Positions 38,672 through 47,049 of a stretch of DNA of 50,169 bases are shown here, piece by piece. Made by a program: the position numbers and the translations under genes. The notes beneath the pieces are model-generated. The model had not been told where the DNA came from. It did no database searches and worked only from the letters and a program-made list of their open reading frames with translations. Source of the stretch: Bacteroidota bacterium (GTDB taxonomy: Bacteria; Bacteroidota; Bacteroidia; Flavobacteriales; Flavobacteriaceae); NCBI GenBank assembly GCA_018335575.1, contig JAGXRT010000001.1:1-50169 (forward strand), in the 5' to 3' direction. Position 1 is the first letter of the stretch, and every line of letters starts with the position of its first letter.

Positions 38672-38683
38672 GCGATTTTTATT

Positions 38684-39316
38684 ATGAATTATACTGAATC
38701 GCACTGCGATAAATTTGCAATTAAAGCTAGACAATTAAAAACTGAACTTGAAAATGGAGCTCTGTTGATTGATGTTCGGTTTATCAACTCAATTTTAAAA
38801 ACTGGTTCCATACCAAAAGCAATTTTTATTGGTGTTCAAGGAAATTTAGAAAGCTGGTCCTATTATTTAATAGAAAACAAATCAGTTAAAATCTTTCTTT
38901 TAAAAGAAGAAACATCAGATTATCAAGAGCTTAAGCAACGATTTGAACATGCTGGATTTTATAATGTACAAGGTTTTTTAGAAGGTGGAATTGATGCCTG
39001 GTCTCTTGAAGGATTTGAAACAGAGCCCTATCATGCCATTAATCCCAAAGATTTTGTAAATAATTTTAATACAATCAATCCTGAATTAATTATTGATGTT
39101 AGATCTGTGCGCGAGTATGCTAATCAACATATTGTTGGCTCTCAAAATATTCCGCTAGAAAACTTACATCAATTTATAACTAAATTAAAAGCTGAAAATC
39201 AGTTTTATATTATTTGTGCTGGTGGATATCGTTCTATAATTGCAGCATCTATTTTAAAACAAAACAGCATATTTAAGACAGTGGATGTTTACGGAGGTAT
39301 AAAAAACTTTCCTTAA
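38684..39316 (+). CDS. Stand-alone tandem rhodanese protein
   Basis: 210 residues with two rhodanese-like domains (about 14-112 and 118-210). The first ends in FLEGGIDAW but has no Cys in its active loop (FLLKEETSD). The second holds the active Cys C178 in the loop CAGGYRS. The pair looks like the C-terminal half of the MBL-fold plus double-rhodanese proteins (about 450-470 residues) of Bacteroidota, which act on sulfane sulfur; the metallo-beta-lactamase part is absent and the region upstream is ruvB, so it is not a local frameshift. It shares a transcript with ruvB. Sulfur transfer is likely. Confidence 0.8.
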   Translation: MNYTESHCDKFAIKARQLKTELENGALLIDVRFINSILKTGSIPKAIFIGVQGNLESWSYYLIENKSVKIFLLKEETSDYQELKQRFEHAGFYNVQGFLEGGIDAWSLEGFETEPYHAINPKDFVNNFNTINPELIIDVRSVREYANQHIVGSQNIPLENLHQFITKLKAENQFYIICAGGYRSIIAASILKQNSIFKTVDVYGGIKNFP

Positions 39317-39382
39317 TTTTATAAATAAAATCAAGTTTAATAGTAACTAATCAATTTGACAAGAAAATAATTTTTTCTGTCG

Positions 39383-39390
39383 TAAATTTG
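39383..39390 (+). promoter_or_regulatory. Candidate -7 box of the HMA-cydAB operon
   Basis: TAAATTTG, 18 bases before the ATG at 39409. A TTTG stands at 39355-39358, 24 bases upstream, longer than the normal 19. Confidence 0.42.
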
Positions 39391-39408
39391 TAATTAAAAT
39401 AAATCAAT

Positions 39409-39684
39409 ATGTTATATACACTAGAAATACTTAACTTAAAATGTGGTGGATGTGCCAATTCGGTTAAAAAGGGCTTAAATTCTATAGAAGGAGTAGAAAC
39501 TGTTGAAGTAGATGTTGAAAATGGAAAGGTCTCTTTTGATGCAACATCTGATGAAACTGTAAATATTGTAAAAGAAAAATTAGCTAACATGGGGTATCCA
39601 GAAGTTGGTGATGCTAATACCTTAATACATAAAGCTAAGTCTTTTGTAAGTTGCGCTACCGGAAGAATGGGGTCTAAAGAATAA
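39409..39684 (+). CDS. Heavy-metal-associated (HMA) domain protein
   Basis: 91 residues, one HMA fold (about 1-67) with the metal-binding pair C12 and C15 (LKCGGCANSVKKGL), then a tail with a third Cys (SFVSCATGR). Such proteins carry Cu(I) or similar soft metals. It stands 20 bases before cydA on the same strand and behind the only promoter box here, so it is very likely co-transcribed with the bd oxidase genes. A copper chaperone or a metal-stress partner of the oxidase is an inference. Confidence 0.87.
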   Translation: MLYTLEILNLKCGGCANSVKKGLNSIEGVETVEVDVENGKVSFDATSDETVNIVKEKLANMGYPEVGDANTLIHKAKSFVSCATGRMGSKE

Positions 39685-39704
39685 CTGCATTTAAAACGTA
39701 ACTA

Positions 39705-41033
39705 ATGGAAGAAGCATTGTTTTATGACCGGATGCAATTTGCATTTACCATAACTTTTCACTATTTATTTCCTCAATTAACTATGGGACTATCATTAATG
39801 ATAGTTTACTTTAAATGGAAATACATTCGAACATTGAAGGAAAAATACAATTTCGCAGCAAAGTTTTGGATGAAAATCTTTGCCTTAAATTTTGCTATGG
39901 GAGTGGTGACAGGGATACCAATGGAGTTTCAGTTTGGGACCAATTGGGCGAAATTTTCTGAATTAACAGGTGGAATTATAGGGCAAACGTTAGCGATGGA
40001 AGGAATGTTTTCCTTCTTTTTAGAATCTTCATTCTTAGGATTATTTTTATTTGGCGAAAAATTATTAGGACAGAAATTACATTTTTTAACGGGATTTCTA
40101 GTTTTTTTAGGTTCATGGGCAAGTGGCTATTTAATTATAGCAACACACTCGTGGATGCAAAATCCGGTTGGCTATGAAATTTTAGAAAACGGACGCTATG
40201 TGTTAACTAATTTTTCTGAATTGTTTTCAAATCCTTGGTTAATGCCTGCATTTTTGCACAATCAAATGGCATCACTTGTAACAAGTTCATTTGTTATGGC
40301 AGGAATTGGAGCGTTTTATTTACTTAATAATAAATTTTCTGCCTACGGAAGATTATTTGTAAAAACCGGAGTAATCTTTGGATTAATTTCAAGTGTTATT
40401 GTTGCGGTTCCTACAGGAGATATGATGGCAAAAAACGTTGTAAAATATCAACCAGTAACTTTTGCTGCCATGGAAGGAATATTTAAAACTGAACAAGGAG
40501 TTGGAATAGCATTAATAGGTCAGCCCAATATTAAAGAGCAAAAATTAGATAATAAGATAGAGGTGCCAAATATGCTAAGTTTTTTAACTTATCAAAAATG
40601 GGATGCAGAAATAAAAGGTTTAAATGAATTTGACAAAAGTTTACATCCTACTAATATTGCAGGACTTTATTATTCCTATCATATTATGGCAGGTTTAGGA
40701 ACGCTATTTATAGGTTTGCTAATGATTGCCGCATTTTTTCTTTGGAGAAAAAAATTATTCGATACAAAATGGATTTTATGGTCACTTATGGCTTTTATTC
40801 CTTTTCCATATATAGCAAATACCGCAGGTTGGTATACAGCAGAATTAGGAAGACAACCTTGGCTAGTGTATAATTTGATGAGAACATCCGAAGGAATTTC
40901 TCCAACAGTTTCATCAGGTAATACATTGTTTACCCTGCTAGGTTTTGTTGGATTATATCTTTTATTAGGGATGTTATTTTTAATTCTGGTTGGGAAAATT
41001 ATATACAAAGGTCCAGAAACAATAAAAAAATAA
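39705..41033 (+). CDS. cydA: Cytochrome bd quinol oxidase subunit I
   Basis: 442 residues, nine helices expected. H19 (FTITFHYLFPQ) is the haem b595 ligand; the HNQMAS segment (about 185-190) holds the haem b558 His; ELGRQPWLVYNLMRT is the family signature. The Q loop is short, unlike E. coli CydA (522 residues). It oxidises quinol and reduces O2 at low oxygen without pumping protons. cydB begins 2 bases after its stop. Confidence 0.97.
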   Translation: MEEALFYDRMQFAFTITFHYLFPQLTMGLSLMIVYFKWKYIRTLKEKYNFAAKFWMKIFALNFAMGVVTGIPMEFQFGTNWAKFSELTGGIIGQTLAMEGMFSFFLESSFLGLFLFGEKLLGQKLHFLTGFLVFLGSWASGYLIIATHSWMQNPVGYEILENGRYVLTNFSELFSNPWLMPAFLHNQMASLVTSSFVMAGIGAFYLLNNKFSAYGRLFVKTGVIFGLISSVIVAVPTGDMMAKNVVKYQPVTFAAMEGIFKTEQGVGIALIGQPNIKEQKLDNKIEVPNMLSFLTYQKWDAEIKGLNEFDKSLHPTNIAGLYYSYHIMAGLGTLFIGLLMIAAFFLWRKKLFDTKWILWSLMAFIPFPYIANTAGWYTAELGRQPWLVYNLMRTSEGISPTVSSGNTLFTLLGFVGLYLLLGMLFLILVGKIIYKGPETIKK

Positions 41034-41035
41034 GT

Positions 41036-42112
41036 ATGGAAACATTTTGGTTTGTAATCTTAATCGGTACAATAATTATCTATGCAATTTTAGATGGGTA
41101 TGATTTTGGTGCAGGTATAATTCATTTATTTTTTGCAAAAAAAGAAGAAGATAAAACAGCGATACATAAAGCAATTGGACCTTTTTGGGATGCCAATGAA
41201 GTTTGGTTAATTGCTTTTGGCGGATTGATGTTTTTTGCATTCCCAGTTTTGTATGCAAGTATATTTAGTGGGTTTTATTTACCCCTGATGATGATTCTTT
41301 GGATGTTGATATTTAGAGCTTTAGGTCTTGAGTTTAGAGGGGTAGTTCATAATAAGTTATGGCATGCAATCTGGGATAAAGCCTTTGGAATTGCTAGTTT
41401 GTTACTGGCTTTGTTTTTTGGCGCTGCGTTAGGGAATGTTGTTAGAGGAGTGAATTTAGGAGGCGTTGAACTTGCTTTTTCTAAGTATGAATCACACTAT
41501 TTTTTTACTCCCTTATGGAATGAATACTTTTCTCCTCTAGCTGTACATGAAGGAATTTTAGATTGGTTTACTGTTTTAATAGGAATTTTAGCAGTAATTA
41601 CGTTAACTATTCACGGAGCTAATTGGATTATTTTTAAAACAAACAGCAGTTTAAACGATAAGCTAAATAAACTTGTTCCAAAACTAACTGTTGTGATGGG
41701 TTTATTAACAATAATTACTATTTATTTGTGGGTTTCTTATTTAGAAGGCTCATTTGAAAATTTAGCTAACTATCCGTTATTATTTATATTTCCGTTAATC
41801 ACAATAACAGGTTTTAATATATTGTTATTTGTAAATAAGATTAATAAAGATTGGATTGGATTTTTAGGATCAAGCCTATTTATTTTTGGTGGCTTATCAA
41901 CTACTGCTTGCGTAATGTTTCCGGTCTTTTTACCGTCATCAAATTCTATAAATCCTGATCTTACAATTTACAATACAGGAATTAATGAATATGGTTATGC
42001 TGTAGGTTTTAAATGGTGGATAATTGCCATTATTCTGGTAGTGCTCTATTTTATTATTCAACACAAAGTTTTTAAAGGAAAATTAGATATGGCTGATTAC
42101 GGCCATCATTAA
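41036..42112 (+). CDS. cydB: Cytochrome bd quinol oxidase subunit II
   Basis: 358 residues with about eight or nine helices; AILDGYDFGAGI and GPFWDANEVWLIAFGG are CydB signatures. It pairs with CydA. No CydX-like micro-protein is seen after it; the next frame is a longer unknown gene with a possible promoter of its own. No CydDC exporter is present in the window. Confidence 0.97.
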   Translation: METFWFVILIGTIIIYAILDGYDFGAGIIHLFFAKKEEDKTAIHKAIGPFWDANEVWLIAFGGLMFFAFPVLYASIFSGFYLPLMMILWMLIFRALGLEFRGVVHNKLWHAIWDKAFGIASLLLALFFGAALGNVVRGVNLGGVELAFSKYESHYFFTPLWNEYFSPLAVHEGILDWFTVLIGILAVITLTIHGANWIIFKTNSSLNDKLNKLVPKLTVVMGLLTIITIYLWVSYLEGSFENLANYPLLFIFPLITITGFNILLFVNKINKDWIGFLGSSLFIFGGLSTTACVMFPVFLPSSNSINPDLTIYNTGINEYGYAVGFKWWIIAIILVVLYFIIQHKVFKGKLDMADYGHH

Positions 42113-42181
42113 ACGGTTTTTTAAAATGTTAAAAATATCTAAAATTGGGCATTGGCAACAAGTCATTTTAGTTATTTACTT

Positions 42182-42189
42182 TACATTTG
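42182..42189 (+). promoter_or_regulatory. Candidate -7 box before the unknown gene at 42198
   Basis: TACATTTG, 8 bases before the ATG at 42198 and inside the longer open frame that starts at 42126. No clear -33 element. Confidence 0.33.
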
Positions 42190-42197
42190 TCGCTTAT

Positions 42198-42494
42198 ATG
42201 AAAGTATTTAGATTGATTATTTTTAAAAATCTCTTTTTATTAACCATTCTATTCAGTTTGGGGTGTCAATCTATACTTTCTTACCATTTTGATACTTCTA
42301 AAATATCACATTTCGCTGTTAATGGAACTGAAAATATATCCAATTCAGACATCGATATTCAAGAAGTCGATCAAAATATTCCATCAATTCAGGATGTATT
42401 TACTAAGAACCTTTTTTCTCAAAATGTAGTTCAAGAAAAAGCAAATATCATATTAAAAATTGCTTTAAATACCTGGAAACCACCCAAAATATAA
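42198..42494 (+). CDS. Unknown small exported protein
   Basis: 98 residues from ATG 42198: a basic start and hydrophobic run (MKVFRLIIFKNLFLLTILFS) forming a signal peptide, with a Cys after it (SLGC) that is only a weak lipobox, then a polar region and a C-terminal WKPPKI. The same frame is open from ATG 42126 (122 residues), but that would bury the signal sequence behind 24 residues and put a promoter-like box inside the gene. I do not recognise the family. It lies 85 bases after cydB. Function unknown. Confidence 0.5.
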   Translation: MKVFRLIIFKNLFLLTILFSLGCQSILSYHFDTSKISHFAVNGTENISNSDIDIQEVDQNIPSIQDVFTKNLFSQNVVQEKANIILKIALNTWKPPKI

Positions 42495-42592
42495 ATCCTT
42501 TAATTTTAATCGGTATTTTTTATAATCTAACATTTGTTGGGTTGTAAAATCTTTTAATACACAACATTAAATTAATTTTAATAATCTATCTC

Positions 42593-42904
42593 ATGGGATT
42601 TAATCATTATTATAAACCTAAAAAAAAATTTAAAAGAGAATACTATTATCAAGATGATACTAACTATTCTTATCAACCTAATTCGCCTTGGATTTCAGTA
42701 GCCAAAAAAATATTGAATAATCCAAAACTCAAAACTTTTCTCTTCATTGCTGTATTGCTGTTAGTCATTATTTTGATCATTGTAATAAGCTTGTTATTTC
42801 CGTTAATAAATAAATTAATTGATTATGTAAGCGTTAATGGACTAGAAGGATTAGTGAATTTAATAGTTGATTTTTTAAATAAAATTTGGAAAGGAACCCA
42901 ATAA
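42593..42904 (+). CDS. Unknown single-pass membrane protein
   Basis: 103 residues: a Lys- and Tyr-rich cytoplasmic start (YYKPKKKFKREYYYQDD), one long helix (about 46-72) and an amphipathic C-terminal part. No known motif. It stands alone between the unknown exported protein and the TerC gene, 56 bases before the latter. It may be a small partner of the neighbouring membrane proteins, but nothing in the sequence shows this. Confidence 0.6.
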   Translation: MGFNHYYKPKKKFKREYYYQDDTNYSYQPNSPWISVAKKILNNPKLKTFLFIAVLLLVIILIIVISLLFPLINKLIDYVSVNGLEGLVNLIVDFLNKIWKGTQ

Positions 42905-42960
42905 TTTTATCAAGAAAAAAATCAAAAGAATAATAACTCATATTTTATAATAATTTATTT

Positions 42961-43887
42961 ATGGTTGTAGATATCTATGTTTGGATTGGTTTTCTAGTAT
43001 TTGTTTTTTTAATGTTAGCTTTAGATTTAGGTGTTTTTCATCGTAATTCACATGAAGTTAAAATAAAAGAAGCACTTATTTGGAGTTTTATTTGGATTAC
43101 GTTAGCGCTAGTTTTTAACTATGGGCTCTATGTATTTATGGGCAAAGAAGTAGCCCTAGAATTTTTAACAGGATATGTGATTGAAAAATCATTAAGTGTT
43201 GATAATTTATTCGTTTTTATCATGATTTTCTCTTACTTTAATGTAGCTCCAAAATACCAGCACAGAGTTTTGTTTTGGGGAATTATTGGAGCACTTATCA
43301 TGCGTGCTATATTTATTTTTGCCGGTGTGGCGCTCATTAATAAATTTCATTGGATTATTTATCTTTTTGGAGCCTTTTTAATTTTTACCGGAATCAAAAT
43401 GTTATTCCATAAAGATGAAAAATTAGATCCAGATAAAAATCCATTAGTACGTTTGTTTAAAAAGTTTATGCCCGTTACAACAACAAATCATGGAAATAAA
43501 TTTTTTGTAAAAATTGGAGTAAAAACTTTTGCAACCCCTCTATTTATCGTTTTGTTGTTGGTAGAATTTACCGATTTAATATTTGCAGTAGATTCCATTC
43601 CTGCAATTCTTGCAATTACCAATGATACGTTCATTATTTTTACTTCTAATGTTTTTGCTATTTTAGGTTTGCGATCGTTGTATTTTGCCTTAGCCGGAAT
43701 TACTAAATATTTTTACTATATAAAATACGGATTAGCCGCAGTATTGGTTTTTGTAGGAATAAAAATGACTATGGTTGATATGTATAAAATACCTATAAAC
43801 TACTCTCTTTTAACAATAGTAGTTATTTTATTGATTTCAATTAGTGCATCATTGATGTTTCCCAAAAAAGAAAATGGAACTAGTTAA
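42961..43887 (+). CDS. TerC/Alx family membrane transporter
   Basis: 308 residues with about eight or nine helices. The acidic helix motifs EKSLSVDNLFVF (about 75-86) and EFTDLIFAVDSIPAI (about 203-217) are the TerC/Alx signatures. Alx and MntP-like relatives in other bacteria take part in manganese export or in loading metal into secreted proteins; older names tie the family to tellurite resistance. I see no Mn riboswitch upstream. Followed after 20 bases by a zinc-ribbon protein. Confidence 0.9.
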   Translation: MVVDIYVWIGFLVFVFLMLALDLGVFHRNSHEVKIKEALIWSFIWITLALVFNYGLYVFMGKEVALEFLTGYVIEKSLSVDNLFVFIMIFSYFNVAPKYQHRVLFWGIIGALIMRAIFIFAGVALINKFHWIIYLFGAFLIFTGIKMLFHKDEKLDPDKNPLVRLFKKFMPVTTTNHGNKFFVKIGVKTFATPLFIVLLLVEFTDLIFAVDSIPAILAITNDTFIIFTSNVFAILGLRSLYFALAGITKYFYYIKYGLAAVLVFVGIKMTMVDMYKIPINYSLLTIVVILLISISASLMFPKKENGTS

Positions 43888-43907
43888 TAACTTAAAATTT
43901 AATAATT

Positions 43908-44171
43908 ATGAATTGTCCAAATTGTAAAATACCTTTAATAATGTCTGAAAGACAAGGAATTGAAATTGATTATTGTCCGGAATGTCGCGGAATTTGGTTA
44001 GATCGTGGCGAACTTGATAAAATAATTGAAAAATCCAATGCTGCAGAAAATCTGCAAGCGCCTAAGATTACACATCAATTACCGCAAGAACCCTTTTTTA
44101 ATAAACAAAGAAATCAGGATTATTATAAGTATAAGGGTAAAAAAAGCTGGTTACATGAATTGTTTGATTAA
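43908..44171 (+). CDS. TFIIB-type zinc-ribbon protein
   Basis: 87 residues. C3-x2-C6 and C23-x2-C26 with CPECRGIWLDRGELDKII match the zf-TFIIB family (PF13453) of small bacterial zinc-ribbon proteins. The rest is polar and ends in an aromatic segment (KSWLHELFD). It follows the TerC gene by 20 bases. Its function is not known to me; proximity to a metal transporter may be meaningful. Confidence 0.87.
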   Translation: MNCPNCKIPLIMSERQGIEIDYCPECRGIWLDRGELDKIIEKSNAAENLQAPKITHQLPQEPFFNKQRNQDYYKYKGKKSWLHELFD

Positions 44172-44456
44172 ATAACGATTTTTTATTTAAATAACAGTGT
44201 TCACTAACTACATAAATTTTTATTGAAAGTTCAGTTTTAGATTGGTCTATTTTATGCATTCATTTTTGTGAATTTGCAAGTTTTTTTAAGTGTTAGTTAT
44301 AGGTAGTTTTATCTTTTTGGCAACATCCTATAATCAAAATATATATTGAAAAAAATGAACGCACATAAAATTAAACGGAAATATAAGTTTTAATGATAAA
44401 AAAATAATACATTTATTATCAATTAATCAATATTAACCAACTAAAACTTAATTTTT
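44172..44456 (+). other. AT-rich intergenic region, no gene seen
   Basis: 285 bases of very AT-rich DNA between the zinc-ribbon gene and the DUF2892 gene. It holds a near-match to a -7 box (TGAATTTG at 44269-44276), about 180 bases before the next ATG. I find no frame with a convincing protein, no strong hairpin and no terminator. Confidence 0.5.
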
Positions 44457-44666
44457 ATGAAAAAAAATGTAGGACAAACCGACAAAATTTTAAGAACATT
44501 GGCTGCAGTTGTGTTATTTTATTTAGCACATCAAGTAGTTACTGAAACACCGTGGAATTATGTATTGTATATCTTCGGAGTTGTTTTTGTATTGGTGGCT
44601 ATCTTTGGATTTTGCCCCTTGTACAGTGTCTTTAAAATGGATACTACCGAGAAAAAAGAAGAATAA
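44457..44666 (+). CDS. DUF2892 family small membrane protein
   Basis: 69 residues: KNVGQTDKILRTLAAVVLFYL at the start, two helices and FGFCPLYSVFKM, all typical of DUF2892 (the membrane part of YgaP, sometimes fused to rhodanese). Here it is not fused, though a stand-alone rhodanese lies at 38684. It ends at a bidirectional terminator. Confidence 0.87.
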   Translation: MKKNVGQTDKILRTLAAVVLFYLAHQVVTETPWNYVLYIFGVVFVLVAIFGFCPLYSVFKMDTTEKKEE

Positions 44667-44696
44667 AAAAATCCCCACAATTTGTGGGGATTTTTA
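44667..44696. terminator. Bidirectional terminator between DUF2892 and the TonB receptor
   Basis: TCCCCAC (44672-44678), loop AATTT, GTGGGGA (44684-44690), with A7 before and T6 after. It serves the convergent genes on both sides. Confidence 0.88.
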
Positions 44697-44698
44697 GT

Positions 44699-46846
44699 TT
44701 AGAATTTAAATGTGACACCCGCCAAATAGTTAATTCCAGCTTGTGGAAAATAATACGGAGTAGTTTCCCACATATATCCATTTGAAACGTATTTTTTGTC
44801 AAAAACATTATTGATTAATACATTGAAATCAGCTGTTTTAAATAAATTTTTAAACTTTTTTACTTCATAATTAATTAATACATCTGAAACCCAATAGTCG
44901 GGTAATTTAGAAGAAGCGATTTCGGTATTGCTTAAGTACTGCTCTCCAACATATTTAGTGTAAAATGTAAGTTTAAGGTTTTTTATTAACTCAAAATTTA
45001 GGGCACTTCCTGCAACAATACTTGGTGAATACGATATTTCGGTGTTTCCAAGATTGACAACAGTATTATTATCTTCAACTACAAAATCGATGTTTTTATT
45101 TGAACTGATTCCAATATTTGGAATCCAGTTTATAGTTTTTGAAAGTGCTACTTGAGCATCGATTTCTATACCCAACCGGTAACTTTTACCGCTGTTGGCT
45201 CTAATCGGACTTCCGTCATTTGGATCAATGGCGCCTGTTAATACCAATTGGTTGGTATAGTGCATATAATACAAATTGGAATTTACAACGATTTTATTTT
45301 TTTGATACCTCCAACCCAATTCAATGTCATCCAATTCTTCCGGTTTTGGTGGAATGATGGCATATTCATAGTCAGTTCTGTTAGGTTCTTTGTGGGCTTT
45401 AGCATACGAAACATAAAAATTGTTAAAGCTGTTAAATTGATAAGTAAATCCTAACTTCGGATTAAAAAAACTTAAATTTTCATCAACATCAACAGCTAAG
45501 AAATTAGTGGTTTTATAATCTACATTACGCAGTTGTATATCTCCAAATAAGTTTAATTTTTTGTTAAGTTGATAATTTACTTTGGCAAAAATGTTAAAAT
45601 CTTTTTTCTTTCCATTGTTGTTGTAATAGCGATGATTGATTTCGCTGTCACTGGCAAATCGTGTCCAAATTACTTCGCCAAAATGATCACCATCGTAAAT
45701 GTTATAAGCACCGCCAACGATTAACTGATACTTGTCTTGGCTGTTTTTTACAGAAAATGTAGTGCCATAAAAATCATTATCCAACCATTTTCTGCGAATT
45801 AAATCAGTTCTGTTGATGATGGTTCCATTAATATCAATAGGATTTAAACCGTAACTGGAAAATTTTTGATCTTGTTTATATTGTTCATAAAAACCAAAAC
45901 CTTCGGTGTAATGAAAAGCAATATTTCCACTCCAGTTAGCATTAAAAAAGTGATTGATATGTAGTTGATAATGACGTTGCTCATAGTCATCTACTTCATT
46001 GTTGTAATAATCAACTACATTCCAGTTGGCATCATAAATAGCTCCGGCAGAGTTAAAAGTTCGGTTTGTTTTCATTGTTTCAGCGTCAATACCATTCCAT
46101 GCCTGATACGTAATTTCATGACCTCCAAAACCAATTCCTTTAATAATGGTTTTATCATTAAAATAGGTTCCTGATACGTAATATGAATTGAGTTTTGATG
46201 ATGCCCTGTCTATATATCCATCCGATTTTATATCAGATAATCGGCCCGAAAACTCAAAGTTATCATTTACAATTCCGGTATTGGCCATTAAAGTGTATTT
46301 ATGAGTTCCAAACGAACCATAGCCTTTACTGATTTCTGCACCTGCTTTTTCAGTGATGCCATCAGTTAACAAGTTTAAACTGGCGCCAAAGGCTCCGGCA
46401 CCGTTGGTAGAGGTTCCTACACCGCGCTGCAACTGAATGCTTTGGGTATTGCTGGCAAAATCGGGTAAATCTACCCAATAAGTTCCGTGAGATTCAGAGT
46501 CATTTAAAGGAATTCCATTAATGGTAACATTAACACGGGTGGCATCACTGCCTCGTACTCTGATACCCGTATAGCCAATGCCGGCACCGGCATCCGAAGT
46601 AGTAACTACATTGGGTAAATAATTTACAAGAATGGGAACATCCTGACCTAAATTACGTTCATCAATTTCTTGTTTTTTGACATTAGTAATCGCGAAAGGC
46701 GCTTGTTTGGAAGCGCGTGTGGCCTCAACAATTACTTCATTTAATACAACTGCTTTAGGCAATGTATCATTTTCAGTTTCAAATTTATCCTGAGCAAAAA
46801 CCATCAAATTGCTCATTGATAAAAGAATTAATAAAACTTTTTTCAT
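44699..46846 (-). CDS. TonB-dependent outer-membrane receptor under TPP riboswitch control
   Basis: 715 residues: signal peptide (to VFAQ), a TonB-box-like NEVIVEAT, a plug domain (about 50-160, with LPNVVTTSDAGAGIG, IRVRGSDATRVNVTINGIP) and a 22-strand barrel ending in YLAGVTFKF. There is no carboxypeptidase-like N-domain and no SusD partner, so it is a small-molecule receptor, not a glycan one. A TPP riboswitch stands 71 bases before the ATG, so the cargo is most likely thiamine, a phosphate of it, or a precursor. An orphan on its strand; the likely inner-membrane partner is the PnuC-type permease at 48748. Confidence 0.92.
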   Translation of the reverse strand: MKKVLLILLSMSNLMVFAQDKFETENDTLPKAVVLNEVIVEATRASKQAPFAITNVKKQEIDERNLGQDVPILVNYLPNVVTTSDAGAGIGYTGIRVRGSDATRVNVTINGIPLNDSESHGTYWVDLPDFASNTQSIQLQRGVGTSTNGAGAFGASLNLLTDGITEKAGAEISKGYGSFGTHKYTLMANTGIVNDNFEFSGRLSDIKSDGYIDRASSKLNSYYVSGTYFNDKTIIKGIGFGGHEITYQAWNGIDAETMKTNRTFNSAGAIYDANWNVVDYYNNEVDDYEQRHYQLHINHFFNANWSGNIAFHYTEGFGFYEQYKQDQKFSSYGLNPIDINGTIINRTDLIRRKWLDNDFYGTTFSVKNSQDKYQLIVGGAYNIYDGDHFGEVIWTRFASDSEINHRYYNNNGKKKDFNIFAKVNYQLNKKLNLFGDIQLRNVDYKTTNFLAVDVDENLSFFNPKLGFTYQFNSFNNFYVSYAKAHKEPNRTDYEYAIIPPKPEELDDIELGWRYQKNKIVVNSNLYYMHYTNQLVLTGAIDPNDGSPIRANSGKSYRLGIEIDAQVALSKTINWIPNIGISSNKNIDFVVEDNNTVVNLGNTEISYSPSIVAGSALNFELIKNLKLTFYTKYVGEQYLSNTEIASSKLPDYWVSDVLINYEVKKFKNLFKTADFNVLINNVFDKKYVSNGYMWETTPYYFPQAGINYLAGVTFKF

Positions 46847-46917
46847 TGGTTTAATTTTTTATTTGTTTTTAAAACGAATAAAAAAGAGGTAAAATTCGAT
46901 AGTTTATTTGATTTAAA

Positions 46918-46988
46918 TTCCCTTAACAGCATTACCTGTTCAGGTTCATTGGGTATAATCTCAGCCTATACAGCACCCCTTTTGAGAC
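46918..46988 (-). promoter_or_regulatory. TPP riboswitch
   Basis: On the minus strand the conserved THI-box blocks appear in order: GGGGTGC, GGCTGAGA, TACCC, GAACCTGAACAGG, GGTAATGC and AGGGAA. It lies between a -7 box and the TonB receptor. The expression platform is not clear; AGGTAA inside the aptamer (46932-46937) can pair with TTACCT at 46887-46892, just before a short T run, which could be a switching partner. High TPP is expected to turn the receptor off. Confidence 0.95.
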
Positions 46989-46992
46989 GATA

Positions 46993-47000
46993 CAAAGGTA
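46993..47000 (-). promoter_or_regulatory. Candidate -7 box of the riboswitch-TonB receptor unit
   Basis: TACCTTTG on the minus strand, 4 bases before the aptamer. No clear -33 element; the box itself is a perfect match and correctly placed. Confidence 0.5.
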
Positions 47001-47023
47001 ACAATAAATACATTTTAATAACT

Positions 47024-47031
47024 TACATTTG
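47024..47031 (+). promoter_or_regulatory. Candidate -7 box of the ATP-grasp gene
   Basis: TACATTTG, 18 bases before the ATG at 47050. Together with the box at 46993 it makes a compact divergent promoter pair. Confidence 0.48.
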
Positions 47032-47049
47032 CCGAAAAAAATAAAGTAG

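Noticed and set aside
44242-44258. A GG-N10-GC spacing (TTGG ... ATGCA) resembling a sigma-54 promoter, interesting because rpoN is in the window.
   Set aside because: Only the GG and GC cores match; the rest of the -24 and -12 elements does not, and such a spacing is expected by chance in this much DNA.
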